Source of the DNA: Streptomyces sp. GQFP
GTDB taxonomy: Bacteria; Actinomycetota; Actinomycetes; Streptomycetales; Streptomycetaceae
Length of the DNA: 64,000 bases
Assembly: GCF_021545335.1 (NCBI RefSeq)
Contig: NZ_CP089312.1
Coordinates: 3,658,001 to 3,722,000, forward strand
Direction of reading: 5' to 3'
Of the stretch, positions 44,865-52,808 are shown piece after piece; position 1 is the stretch's first letter, and each line of letters opens with the position of its first letter. The notes beneath the pieces were generated by a model that did not search any database, was not told the DNA's origin, and was given only the letters and a program-made list of their open reading frames with translations. The position numbers and the translations under genes are program-made.

Positions 44865-45137
44865 CGGACGGGCGGAGGGCGCGAAAAGGACGTAACAACC
44901 CATCACCACCGCGCCCCAACAGTGACTTGGTTAACGTTTGGGCACATCGCCCTCACAAACGTTCCATGCACTGGACATACGTGCGAGGATCGCGCTTCTA
45001 TTCAGCCATTTTCTGGGTGCCCGGGGGGGCGTCTGAACCGGAAGTGGCTGATGACGCCAATGAAGGCGTTGGGGGGCATGGAACCCGTCGTGACCGTGCC
45101 GTGGCGCGCTTCGGCGTGCCACGGGCCGGGATCGGTG
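44865..45137 (+). promoter_or_regulatory. Promoter region of the exopolysaccharide genes with an inverted repeat
   Basis: Contains AACGTTTG (44933-44940) and its exact complement CAAACGTT (44956-44963), separated by 15 bp. The centre-to-centre spacing of 23 bp is about two helical turns. It is a plausible dimeric operator about 175 bp before the chosen GT2 start. The frame of the next gene is open through this site, but translation from there would use an unlikely TTA codon. Confidence 0.5.
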
Positions 45138-46634
45138 ATGCCTCAACGCGCCACCGATCTCACGGGGAGCTCCGCAGCAGCCATGTCCTCAACAGGTGTT
45201 GACGATGGAGTACCGCTCTCGCGGCACAACGCCAAACTGGCGAAACGCACCGCCGCGTGGAACCCCGGCATCCTGCCGTTCCTCATCCCGCTGGTGGGCC
45301 TGACCGCCTTCAGCCTCTGGTCGTACACACCCAGCGACTCCCCGCTGGCCTGGCTGATCACCATCGCGTGGGCACTGCCCGTCCCGGGTGTGCTGGTGTC
45401 GATCCAGGGCTTCGCGCTGATCCGCCGCCGGACCCGCAGGGCCCATCTGATGACCCCGCCCGCGCCGGTGGAGCAGGACTTCCTGATCACGCTCGTGCCG
45501 ACCATCGGCCGCCACGACACCTACCCGGCGCTGGAGCGGTCCGTCCTCTCCTACGTGGAGCACCTCCCGGAGTGGTTCCCGTACATGCGCGTGGACGTGC
45601 TCACCGAGGAGGGCTGCGAGGCCGCCGAGCGGATCGACGCGCTGGCCGCCAGCCACCCGTGGATCCGCGTGGTCACCGTCCCGAAGGCGTACCAGACGAA
45701 GAACGGCACCCGCTTCAAGGCCCGCGCCAACAACTACGCCCACGAGCTGCGCATCGAGGAGGGCGAGGCCCTGGAGAACGTCTGGGTGCTGCACATGGAC
45801 GACGACACGGGCGTCGGCCCCGACACCGCGTCCTCGCTCGCCCAGTTCATCAACCGCCAGCGCCGTGCCACGCCCGAAGAGGTCAAGCACATGGCGCAGG
45901 GCATCCTGGCCTACCCGCGGGAGAACGCGGTCAGCATGTTCACGTGGTTCGCCGACGCCATCCGCCCGGCGGACGACATCGCGCGGTTCCGCGCCTTCAC
46001 GGGCCTGGGCACGCCTGCGGCGGGTGTGCACGGTGAGCTTCTGGTACTACGCGCGTCGATCGAGGCCGAGATCGGCTGGGACTTCGGCCCCAAGGAGATC
46101 GTCGAGGACGCCCGGCTGGCGCTGACGTTCTGCCGGATCTACCCGGGCCGCAGCGACTGGTTCAACGGCCGCTGCTACGGCGCCTCGCCGTCCAACACCA
46201 AGGACTTCGTCAAGCAGCGCGAGCGCTGGGCCTGGGGTCTGGTCGCCCTCTGCTTCAACCGCAATGTGCCGCTGCGCTACCGCTGGTTCCTGACGATCTG
46301 TGTGACGAGCTGGATCCTGGGCCCGCTGCAGCACGTCGGCACGATCATCTTCGTGGCCTGGTTCATCGGCGACATGAACACCTCGCCCGTGACCCAGTCG
46401 GTCGTCCTGCTGTGGTCGATCAGCTTCGCCTATGTGATCTGGGCGTACTGGGAAGGGCTGCGGCTCAACGCGATCGCCTCGGCGAACGGCAGGCGGAAAT
46501 GGTGGGAGCCCATCGCGGTGATCCTCATGCTGCCCCTGTTCTCCTTCGTCGAAGGGCTCGGCGGCATCAAGGGCCTGTGGAAGTTCATCCGCCGCGAGGA
46601 GAACAAGTTCGTCGTCATCGCCAAGCCCGCCTGA
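45138..46634 (+). CDS. Membrane GT2 glycosyltransferase (polysaccharide synthase-like)
   Basis: 498 residues from ATG 45138; ATG 45051 and ATG 45183 are alternatives. Two N-terminal helices (ILPFLIPLVGLTAFSLW; WLITIAWALPVPGVLVSI) precede a cytoplasmic GT-A domain: VPTIGRHDTYPALERSVLSY, DDD motif HMDDDTGVGPDT (about 219), EDARLALTF (about 321) and KQRERWAWG (about 359, the QxxRW-type motif). Three helices follow. This is the layout of processive beta-glycan synthases; the motif spacing also recalls egghead-type mannosyltransferases. The donor sugar is not proven. The glycosidase gene follows after 21 nt. Confidence 0.85.
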   Translation: MPQRATDLTGSSAAAMSSTGVDDGVPLSRHNAKLAKRTAAWNPGILPFLIPLVGLTAFSLWSYTPSDSPLAWLITIAWALPVPGVLVSIQGFALIRRRTRRAHLMTPPAPVEQDFLITLVPTIGRHDTYPALERSVLSYVEHLPEWFPYMRVDVLTEEGCEAAERIDALAASHPWIRVVTVPKAYQTKNGTRFKARANNYAHELRIEEGEALENVWVLHMDDDTGVGPDTASSLAQFINRQRRATPEEVKHMAQGILAYPRENAVSMFTWFADAIRPADDIARFRAFTGLGTPAAGVHGELLVLRASIEAEIGWDFGPKEIVEDARLALTFCRIYPGRSDWFNGRCYGASPSNTKDFVKQRERWAWGLVALCFNRNVPLRYRWFLTICVTSWILGPLQHVGTIIFVAWFIGDMNTSPVTQSVVLLWSISFAYVIWAYWEGLRLNAIASANGRRKWWEPIAVILMLPLFSFVEGLGGIKGLWKFIRREENKFVVIAKPA

Positions 46635-46655
46635 TCCGGAAGAGACCGACATCTC

Positions 46656-47897
46656 ATGAAGAGCGCTCGTCTGCCCATGCTCGCCGTGCTGCCCGTCGCC
46701 GTCATCTCCTTCGTGATCGCGGTCCCCTTCGTCGCCGGTGACCATCCGCTGCGCTGGGAGTCGGGGTCGCTGATGCCGACCCTCGTCCTCAAGGGCGGGG
46801 ACACCGGCGGGTCGAAGGCCCCCGCGTCGTCGGCCGCCGACGGCACCACGGCCCCCAGCACCACGGACACGTCCACCGCCGGGACCGCCCGGGTGGCCAA
46901 GGAGTGGAAGGAGGGCATGCCGCAGTGGGGCGTCCAGATCTACTGGGAGGACAACCCCGACCACGACCTCGAATACGTCGAGAAACAGGCCAAGCTGCAC
47001 TCCGACTACCTGGTCGGCCTGCACGCCAACTCCGTCAGCGTGAGCTTCCCCTTCTACACCGGCGACCTCACGTCGACGAAGATCAGCGGCGGCGACATGA
47101 CGCCCACCCCCGACCGGCTCGCCCGCGTCCTGCGGATCTTCCACGAGGCCGGACTGCGCACGACCGTACGGCCGATCATGGACGAGGAGTCCCTGGACGT
47201 GGCGAACGGCGGCTGGCGCGGCAAGATCGACCCCGCCGACCGGGACGCCTGGTTCGCCTCGTACGAGAAGTTCCTGACGCCCTATCTGAAGGCGGCGCAC
47301 GGCGCGGGGGCGACGACCTTCACCATCGGCACCGAGCTGAACTCCATGGAGGGCGACCCCCGCTGGGAGGCCCTGGTCGACTCCGCCGAGAGCACCTTCT
47401 CCGGTGAGGTCTCCTACGACGCCAACTGGGACAACTACGTCTCCGGCCGCATCGACATGCCGGTCAGCCATCTCGGCATCGACGCCTACTTCCCGGTGAA
47501 GGTCCCGGACACCGCGCCCGTGAAGACGCTGGTCGACGGCTGGAACAAGTGGCTGGACCGCAAGGCCACCGGACCACTGCCCCACATCACCATCGCCGAG
47601 GCCGGCATCGGCGCGATGAACGGCGCCTACCACGCGCCCGGCGACTTCTACACCAAGCGCGCGGTCAATCCGCAGGTGCAGGCCAACTGGTACACGGCCG
47701 TCTGCCAGGTGGTCCAGGAACGGAAGATGAGCGGCGTGTACTGGTGGTCGGTCTACTTCGACGACGACCCGAACACCAAGCCCGACGAGAAGGTCGCCTC
47801 ACGGCTCGACTTCGCCGGACGCCCTCTCTCCGAGAAGGCCATCAAGTCCTGTTTCACCTCCGCGTACGCGGGGCCCGGGACCGACACCGCAAGCTGA
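46656..47897 (+). CDS. Secreted TIM-barrel glycosidase (GH113-like)
   Basis: 413 residues. A signal-anchor is visible (LPMLAVLPVAVISFVIAVPF), then a Thr/Ser/Ala linker. The catalytic domain begins MPQWGVQIYWEDN. The acid/base region is FTIGTELNSMEGD (Glu about 226), with the likely nucleophile in ITIAEAGIGAMNG (Glu about 315). WWSVYFDDDPN sits near the end. The GTEL signature suits GH113/GH5-clan beta-mannanase-like enzymes. Next to a GT2 synthase it probably trims or releases the polymer, as hydrolases do in other synthase-dependent systems. Confidence 0.75.
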   Translation: MKSARLPMLAVLPVAVISFVIAVPFVAGDHPLRWESGSLMPTLVLKGGDTGGSKAPASSAADGTTAPSTTDTSTAGTARVAKEWKEGMPQWGVQIYWEDNPDHDLEYVEKQAKLHSDYLVGLHANSVSVSFPFYTGDLTSTKISGGDMTPTPDRLARVLRIFHEAGLRTTVRPIMDEESLDVANGGWRGKIDPADRDAWFASYEKFLTPYLKAAHGAGATTFTIGTELNSMEGDPRWEALVDSAESTFSGEVSYDANWDNYVSGRIDMPVSHLGIDAYFPVKVPDTAPVKTLVDGWNKWLDRKATGPLPHITIAEAGIGAMNGAYHAPGDFYTKRAVNPQVQANWYTAVCQVVQERKMSGVYWWSVYFDDDPNTKPDEKVASRLDFAGRPLSEKAIKSCFTSAYAGPGTDTAS

Positions 47898-47912
47898 CGG
47901 AGCGAGGCAATC

Positions 47913-49013
47913 ATGCAAGAAGCCATCATTCTGGTGGGCGGCAAGGGAACTCGTCTGCGCCCCCTGACCAACCACACCCCGAAGCCGCTGCTCAGCGTGG
48001 CGGGCTCGTCCTTCATCCGGCACCAGATCGCCAAGCTGATGGACGCGGGCGTCGAGCACGTGGTGTTCGCCACCTCGTACCTGGCCGGCCTGTTCGAGGA
48101 GGAGTTCAAGGACTTCTCCCAGGACCTGAAGATCTCGTACGCCGTCGAGGAGGTCCCGCTCGGCACGGGCGGCGCGATCCGCAACGCCGCACGCCTGCTG
48201 CGCGGCCCGTCCACGAACGCCCCGGTCCTCGTCCTGAACGGCGACATCCTGTCCGGCGTCGACCTGCCGGCCCTCCTGGAGCAGCACGAAGCCCGGGAAG
48301 CGGACGTCACCCTGTATCTCACCCGGGTACCCGACCCGCGCGCCTTCGGCCTGGTCCCCACCGACGGGTCCGGCCGGGTGCTGTCGTTCCTGGAGAAGCC
48401 GAAGACGGCCGAGGAGTGCGTCACCGACCAGATCAACGCCGGCTGCTACGTCTTCCGCCGGTCCGTCCTGGACGCCATCCCGGCCGACCGCGAGGTCTCG
48501 GTCGAGCAGGAGACCTTCCCCCAGCTCGTCGCCCGCGGCGGCCGCGTCTTCGGCCACACCACCGACGACTACTGGCGTGACCTCGGCACCCCGCTGGCCT
48601 TCGTCCACGGCTCCGCCGACCTGGTCACCGGCCTGGCGGCCTCGCCCTTGGTGGGAGCACCGGCCGAGGCCCTGATCCATCCCACGGCGGCCATCGACCC
48701 GACGGCCCGTGTCACGGGCGGCTCGACGATCGGCCCGTACGCCGTCATCGGCCCCCGCGTGGTCGTCGACCGCTCCATCATCGGCGGCAACGTCACGGTG
48801 GAGGAGGGCGCCCGGATCCATGAGTCCGTGGTCGACCACGACTCCTCGATCGGCGCCGAATCGTTCCTCCGCGAGGTCGTGGTCGGCTGCCACTCACACG
48901 TCGGCGCCCAGAACGAACTCCCAGCCCAGCTACGGCTGTCATGCGGCATCCGCGTCCCCGCCCAAGGGATGCGCGTCAGCGCCACGGCCGCCGCCTGCCT
49001 GACGACCCACTGA
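47913..49013 (+). CDS. NDP-sugar pyrophosphorylase (mannose-1-phosphate guanylyltransferase-like)
   Basis: 366 residues. The nucleotidyltransferase signature is LVGGKGTRLRPLTNHTPKPL at the N-terminus. VPLGTGGAIRNAARLL, LVLNGDILSGVDL and FLEKP follow. The C-terminal third is a left-handed beta-helix of hexapeptide turns (IHPTAAIDPTARVTGGSTIG, VIGPRVVVDRSIIGGNVTV). This GMPPB/GlmU-like architecture activates a sugar-1-phosphate; GDP-mannose is my best guess given its neighbours. It starts 15 nt after the glycosidase gene. Confidence 0.85.
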   Translation: MQEAIILVGGKGTRLRPLTNHTPKPLLSVAGSSFIRHQIAKLMDAGVEHVVFATSYLAGLFEEEFKDFSQDLKISYAVEEVPLGTGGAIRNAARLLRGPSTNAPVLVLNGDILSGVDLPALLEQHEAREADVTLYLTRVPDPRAFGLVPTDGSGRVLSFLEKPKTAEECVTDQINAGCYVFRRSVLDAIPADREVSVEQETFPQLVARGGRVFGHTTDDYWRDLGTPLAFVHGSADLVTGLAASPLVGAPAEALIHPTAAIDPTARVTGGSTIGPYAVIGPRVVVDRSIIGGNVTVEEGARIHESVVDHDSSIGAESFLREVVVGCHSHVGAQNELPAQLRLSCGIRVPAQGMRVSATAAACLTTH

Positions 49014-49040
49014 AGCAACGGCACCGGGGGCGCCCCGAAA

Positions 49041-49082
49041 GGGGCGCGGGGAACTGCGCGACCAGCCCCCACCGGCCCGCAG
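49041..49082 (+). repeat. Dispersed intergenic repeat, copy 2 of 4
   Basis: GGGGCGCGGGGAACTGCGCG followed by accagcccccaccggcccgcag. It sits inside the 107-bp gap between the pyrophosphorylase and acyltransferase genes. The preceding cgccccgaaaggggcg folds into a perfect small stem. Confidence 0.8.
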
Positions 49083-49120
49083 GTACAAAAACGACCCGCC
49101 CGGACAGTTACTGGAGAACC

Positions 49121-51151
49121 GTGACCCGCCACCGCTCATCGGCCCCCGAGAGCACAGAACGCCTGCGCAAATACCGGCCGGACATCCAGGGCCTGCGTGC
49201 CGTAGCGATCATGATGGTCGTCAGCATGCACTGCGGCATACTCGACATCCACGGAGGCGTGGACGTCAGCTTCGTCCTGAGCGGCTTCCTCATCGGCAGC
49301 CAGCTCCTCGCCGAGATCGACAGAACCGGCAAGGTCTCGCTGACCAAGTTCTGGGCCCGCCGCTTCCGCCGACTCGCCCCGGGCATGACCGTCGTCATCC
49401 TCGTCACCGCGGTCCTGGCCTGGATCTACGCGAGCCCCCTCCGGTTCCGCGACACCATGGAGGACGGCTTCGCCTCCTCGCTGAGCGTCATGAACTGGCG
49501 GCTCGTCGAGACGGGCACCGACTACTTCGCCAACGACGGCACGCAGTCCCCGTACCAGCACTTCTGGTCGCTGGGCATCGAGGAGCAGTTCTATCTGGCC
49601 GCCCCGATCGTCCTGCTCGTCACCGCGTGGCTCAGCCGCAAGATCTTCCGCAACCGCGTTTTGGTCGGCCTGTTCCTGATAACAGTCGTGGCCGGCTCCC
49701 TCTACCTCTCGATAACGCAAACCAAATCAAACCAACCCCTCGCCTACTTCGGCACCCAGGCCCGCATCTGGGAACTGGCCTTCGGCATCCTGCTGGCCCT
49801 GAGCGCACCCCTGCTCTCCCGCATGAACCGCGGCTTCGCGGCGTTCGTCTCCTGGCTGGGCCTGGCCACCGCCCTCGGCACCGCGCTCCTCATCACCCCG
49901 GAGACCCCGCTGCCCGGGTACGCGGTGGCCGGCCCCGTCCTGGGCGCCTCCATGATCATCGCGGGCGGCTGTGCCGCACCCACCTTCGGCGTGGAACGGC
50001 TCCTGGACAACCCGGTGCTGAACTCCGTCGCCAACGTCAGCTACGGCTGGTACCTCTGGCACTGGCCGATCCTGATCCTCTGGCCGGACATCACCGGCCA
50101 CGAGCTCTCCTACTCGGACCGCTTCCGGGTCGCCTCGCTGTCGCTGATCCTGGCGTACGCGATGTACCACATCGTCGAGTTCCGCTTCCGGAACAACGCC
50201 CAGCTGGTGGCCCGCCCCTGGAAGGGCGTCTTCGCCGGCGGCACGGCCGTGACCGGAACAGCGGGGGCCGCGGCCTTCGCGATGACGATCCTGCCGCTGA
50301 ACCTCGAAACGGTGACCAGCAGCAGCACGGTCGCCAGTGGGTACAGTAACCGGGCGACTGTGGAGGACGCGGCGATGCAGAAGCGGCTGTCCAGCACCGC
50401 ACTGGCCTCGCTGCGCAAGTCCCCCGACGACCACGCGAGCAAGACCTGCATCGACTCCACCACCGACACCCGGTTCGACGCGGAGGACGCCTGCGTACTC
50501 GGGGACCGCGACGCCGAGCAGACCATCGTCCTCATGGGGGACTCGCACGCGTGGCAGTGGAGCGACGCCTTCGACGAGATCGGGAAGGACCTGGCGGCGA
50601 AGGTCCTGGTCATGTCCAAGGGCGGCTGCTCCCCGCAGGTGTACGACATCAACAACCCCGAGCTGAACCGCAAGTACACCGAGTGCAACAGCTGGCGCGA
50701 ATCGGCCTTCACTGCGCTGTCCGAGCTGAAGCCCGACGTCATCGTCGTCTCCGACCGTGCCCGCCGTGAGGCGAACCGGGAGGGTGCCGAGGCTTTGTTC
50801 GAGGTCCTGGAGAAGAACGGCGCCCAGCTGGTCTACCTGACCGACACCCCTGAGCCCGGCCAGAACATCCCGGACTGCCTGGCCACCCACACCGACGACG
50901 TGACCGCCTGCAACCGCAAGGAGAGCGAGGCGCTGGAGTTCCCGAAGGTCCGGGCGATGGAACAGGCCGTGGCCGAGGAACACGGCGCCTACATCATCGA
51001 CACGGTCCCCGTGTTCTGCGCGCGGGACGTCTGCCCGGCGATCATCGGCGAGCAGGTCGTCTACTACGACGCGAGCCACATCACCTCGGGCTACGCCAAG
51101 ACGGTCATCCCCCACCTCGAGCCGACCCTGAAGAAGGTCCTGGCCGGCTGA
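49121..51151 (+). CDS. AT3-SGNH O-acyltransferase (OafA-like)
   Basis: 676 residues from GTG 49121, six nt after GGAG. The N-terminal acyltransferase-3 membrane domain starts YRPDIQGLRAVAIMMVVSMH and has SFVLSGFLIGSQLL and FWARRFRRLAPGM; about ten helices run to residue 370. The C-terminal SGNH hydrolase-like domain carries VLMGDSHAWQW (about 472) and DASHITSGYAK (Asp/His, about 650). Such fusions O-acetylate extracellular polysaccharides. It is the last gene of the run. Its final 47 bp overlap the end of truA on the other strand. Confidence 0.9.
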   Translation: MTRHRSSAPESTERLRKYRPDIQGLRAVAIMMVVSMHCGILDIHGGVDVSFVLSGFLIGSQLLAEIDRTGKVSLTKFWARRFRRLAPGMTVVILVTAVLAWIYASPLRFRDTMEDGFASSLSVMNWRLVETGTDYFANDGTQSPYQHFWSLGIEEQFYLAAPIVLLVTAWLSRKIFRNRVLVGLFLITVVAGSLYLSITQTKSNQPLAYFGTQARIWELAFGILLALSAPLLSRMNRGFAAFVSWLGLATALGTALLITPETPLPGYAVAGPVLGASMIIAGGCAAPTFGVERLLDNPVLNSVANVSYGWYLWHWPILILWPDITGHELSYSDRFRVASLSLILAYAMYHIVEFRFRNNAQLVARPWKGVFAGGTAVTGTAGAAAFAMTILPLNLETVTSSSTVASGYSNRATVEDAAMQKRLSSTALASLRKSPDDHASKTCIDSTTDTRFDAEDACVLGDRDAEQTIVLMGDSHAWQWSDAFDEIGKDLAAKVLVMSKGGCSPQVYDINNPELNRKYTECNSWRESAFTALSELKPDVIVVSDRARREANREGAEALFEVLEKNGAQLVYLTDTPEPGQNIPDCLATHTDDVTACNRKESEALEFPKVRAMEQAVAEEHGAYIIDTVPVFCARDVCPAIIGEQVVYYDASHITSGYAKTVIPHLEPTLKKVLAG

Positions 51152-51998
51152 CCCCGTGCACCTCGCCCCGAACCCGGCGGGCCTGAAGCTGCCGCTCGGC
51201 CAGCAACTCGTCCGCCGGATAGGCGACTTCCTCCAACGTCAGCCCGTACGGCCGCACCACATGAACGGCACTGTCCCGCACCCGGGCGTCGAGCACCCGC
51301 CGAGGCCACTCCACCCCCCGATGCCCATCCCCCACGAACAACAACGCGCCCACCATGGACCGCACCTGGTTATGACAGAAGGCGTCGGCCCGCACCTCGA
51401 TCTCAACGACCCCGTCGAGCCTCCGCCGGACCCCGAAGTCAAAAATCTCGCGAACGGTGGAAGCGCCCTCACGCTTCTTGGCGTAGGCGGCAAAGTCATG
51501 CTCCCCAACAAGGGACTTGGCGGCGCTGTCCATCGCCACGACATCCAACTCCCAGTCGTGCCAAAGCACATGACTACGCAGCAGAGGATCGACGCCACCC
51601 TCCCGATCACCGACCCGATACACATACCGCCGCCACAGAGCAGCGAACCGGGCGTTGAACCCCACGGGCGCCTCGGCAACCCGCCAAACCCGCACATCTC
51701 TGCCGAGCCGCCCGGCAAGCCGCTTGAGCAACTTCTCCTGATGCTCGCCCCACACCTCGACAGGCAGATCGACATGAGCGACCTGCCCCCGGGCATGCAC
51801 GCCAGCATCGGTACGCCCGGCAACGGTCAGCTCGTACGAGGCACTCCCGGACCTCGTCACAGTCCGCAGGGCATCCTCGATCTCCCCCTGCACGGTCCGC
51901 CGCCCCCCGGCCTGCTTGGCCCACCCGGAAAACCCGGTCCCGTCATAGGAAAGGTCAAGCCGCACCCGTACGAACCCGGGCTGCACATCGTCACTCAC
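51105..51998 (-). CDS. truA: tRNA pseudouridine(38-40) synthase
   Basis: 297 residues. Catalytic Asp in TVAGRTDAGVHARGQVAH (about residue 64). RLDLSYDGTGFSGWAKQ opens the fold, and FCHNQVRSMVGALLFVG is conserved in TruA. The last 15 or so residues (GVSRPGPSSGSARGGG) are encoded antisense to the end of the acyltransferase gene and look like an acquired tail. It is separated from rplQ by a terminator-like hairpin and a dispersed repeat. Confidence 0.95.
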   Translation of the reverse strand: MSDDVQPGFVRVRLDLSYDGTGFSGWAKQAGGRRTVQGEIEDALRTVTRSGSASYELTVAGRTDAGVHARGQVAHVDLPVEVWGEHQEKLLKRLAGRLGRDVRVWRVAEAPVGFNARFAALWRRYVYRVGDREGGVDPLLRSHVLWHDWELDVVAMDSAAKSLVGEHDFAAYAKKREGASTVREIFDFGVRRRLDGVVEIEVRADAFCHNQVRSMVGALLFVGDGHRGVEWPRRVLDARVRDSAVHVVRPYGLTLEEVAYPADELLAERQLQARRVRGEVHGVSRPGPSSGSARGGG

Positions 51999-52020
51999 AC
52001 AGAGATCCTCTCAGGTACGG

Positions 52021-52056
52021 AAAAGCGGGCCCGCTCCGATAAGGAACAGGCCCGCT
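52021..52056 (-). terminator. Terminator-like hairpin between rplQ and truA
   Basis: AGCGGGCC (52024-52031) and GGCCCGCT (52049-52056) form a perfect 8-bp stem with a 17-nt loop. Read on the minus strand the stem is followed by TTTT. It probably ends or attenuates transcription coming from rplQ before truA. Confidence 0.7.
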
Positions 52057-52072
52057 CTAACGCGCCCCTTCA

Positions 52073-52117
52073 GGGGCGCGGGGAACTGCGCGACCAGCCA
52101 CGACGGACCGGCAGCCA
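52073..52117 (+). repeat. Dispersed intergenic repeat, copy 3 of 4
   Basis: GGGGCGCGGGGAACTGCGCG followed by accagccacgacggaccggcag. It fills much of the rplQ-truA gap, just before the rplQ stop at 52127. Confidence 0.8.
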
Positions 52118-52126
52118 AAGGACGGC

Positions 52127-52630
52127 TTACGCCTCCTTGGACTCCTCGGCCTCGTCAGCCTTGGTCACATCAACCTTGGCGTCCTCGACCGGAGCCTCAA
52201 CAACAGCCTCGGCGTCCTTGGCGGCACGCTTGGTCGCAGCCTCGGCCTCGCCCGTCGCAGCCTGCGCAACAGTCAACGCCTCCACAAGCTCGATGACAGC
52301 CATGGGCGCGTTGTCGCCACGACGGTTACCGATCTTGGTGATACGGGTGTAACCACCCGGACGGTTCTCGTAGCGCGGGCCGATCTCGGTGAAGAGCGTG
52401 TGCACGATGCTCTTGTCCGTGATGACCTGAAGCACCTGACGGCGGTTGTGAAGGTCGCCCTTCTTGCCCTTGGTGATCAGACGCTCGGCGTACGGACGCA
52501 GCTTGCGCGCCTTCGCCTCGGTGGTCGTGATGCGACCGTGCTCGAAGAGCGACTTCGCGAGGTTCGCAAGAAGCAGCTTCTCGTGCGCGGCACTGCCGCC
52601 CAGACGGGCACCCTTGGTGGGCTTCGGCAT
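52127..52630 (-). CDS. rplQ: 50S ribosomal protein L17 with acidic C-terminal extension
   Basis: 167 residues. The conserved core is the first 120 residues (GGSAAHEKLLLANLAKSLFE, GRITTTEAKARKLRPYAERL, GGYTRITKIGNRRGDNAPMA). The last 45 residues are an Ala/Glu-rich extension (TGEAEAATKRAAKDAEAVVE). It follows rpoA across a gap filled by repeat copy 4, in the standard rpoA-rplQ order. Confidence 0.97.
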   Translation of the reverse strand: MPKPTKGARLGGSAAHEKLLLANLAKSLFEHGRITTTEAKARKLRPYAERLITKGKKGDLHNRRQVLQVITDKSIVHTLFTEIGPRYENRPGGYTRITKIGNRRGDNAPMAVIELVEALTVAQAATGEAEAATKRAAKDAEAVVEAPVEDAKVDVTKADEAEESKEA

Positions 52631-52755
52631 GGTCTTTCTCCTAGGTGTCTGCCCCGGCCGTATCAGGTACCGAGGTCAGTGTCCGAGCAGGCGATCGCCT
52701 GTCGAAGATCCGGGGCGCCTGTTACAGCGTGCCCCGGAGGATCCGCGCCCCCAAA

Positions 52756-52800
52756 GGGGCGCGGGGAACTGCGCGACCAGCCACAACGGCCCCGCAGCCG
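52756..52800 (+). repeat. Dispersed intergenic repeat, copy 4 of 4
   Basis: GGGGCGCGGGGAACTGCGCG followed by accagccacaacggccccgcag. It lies in the rpoA-rplQ gap, ending 8 bp from the rpoA stop. A short complementary run, ccccaaaggggc, starts it. Confidence 0.8.
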
Positions 52801-52808
52801 AAAACGGA

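Noticed and set aside
48941..49120. 5' extension of the acyltransferase frame
   Set aside because: It passes through the end of the pyrophosphorylase gene and the dispersed repeat; GTG 49121 has a proper ribosome-binding site.
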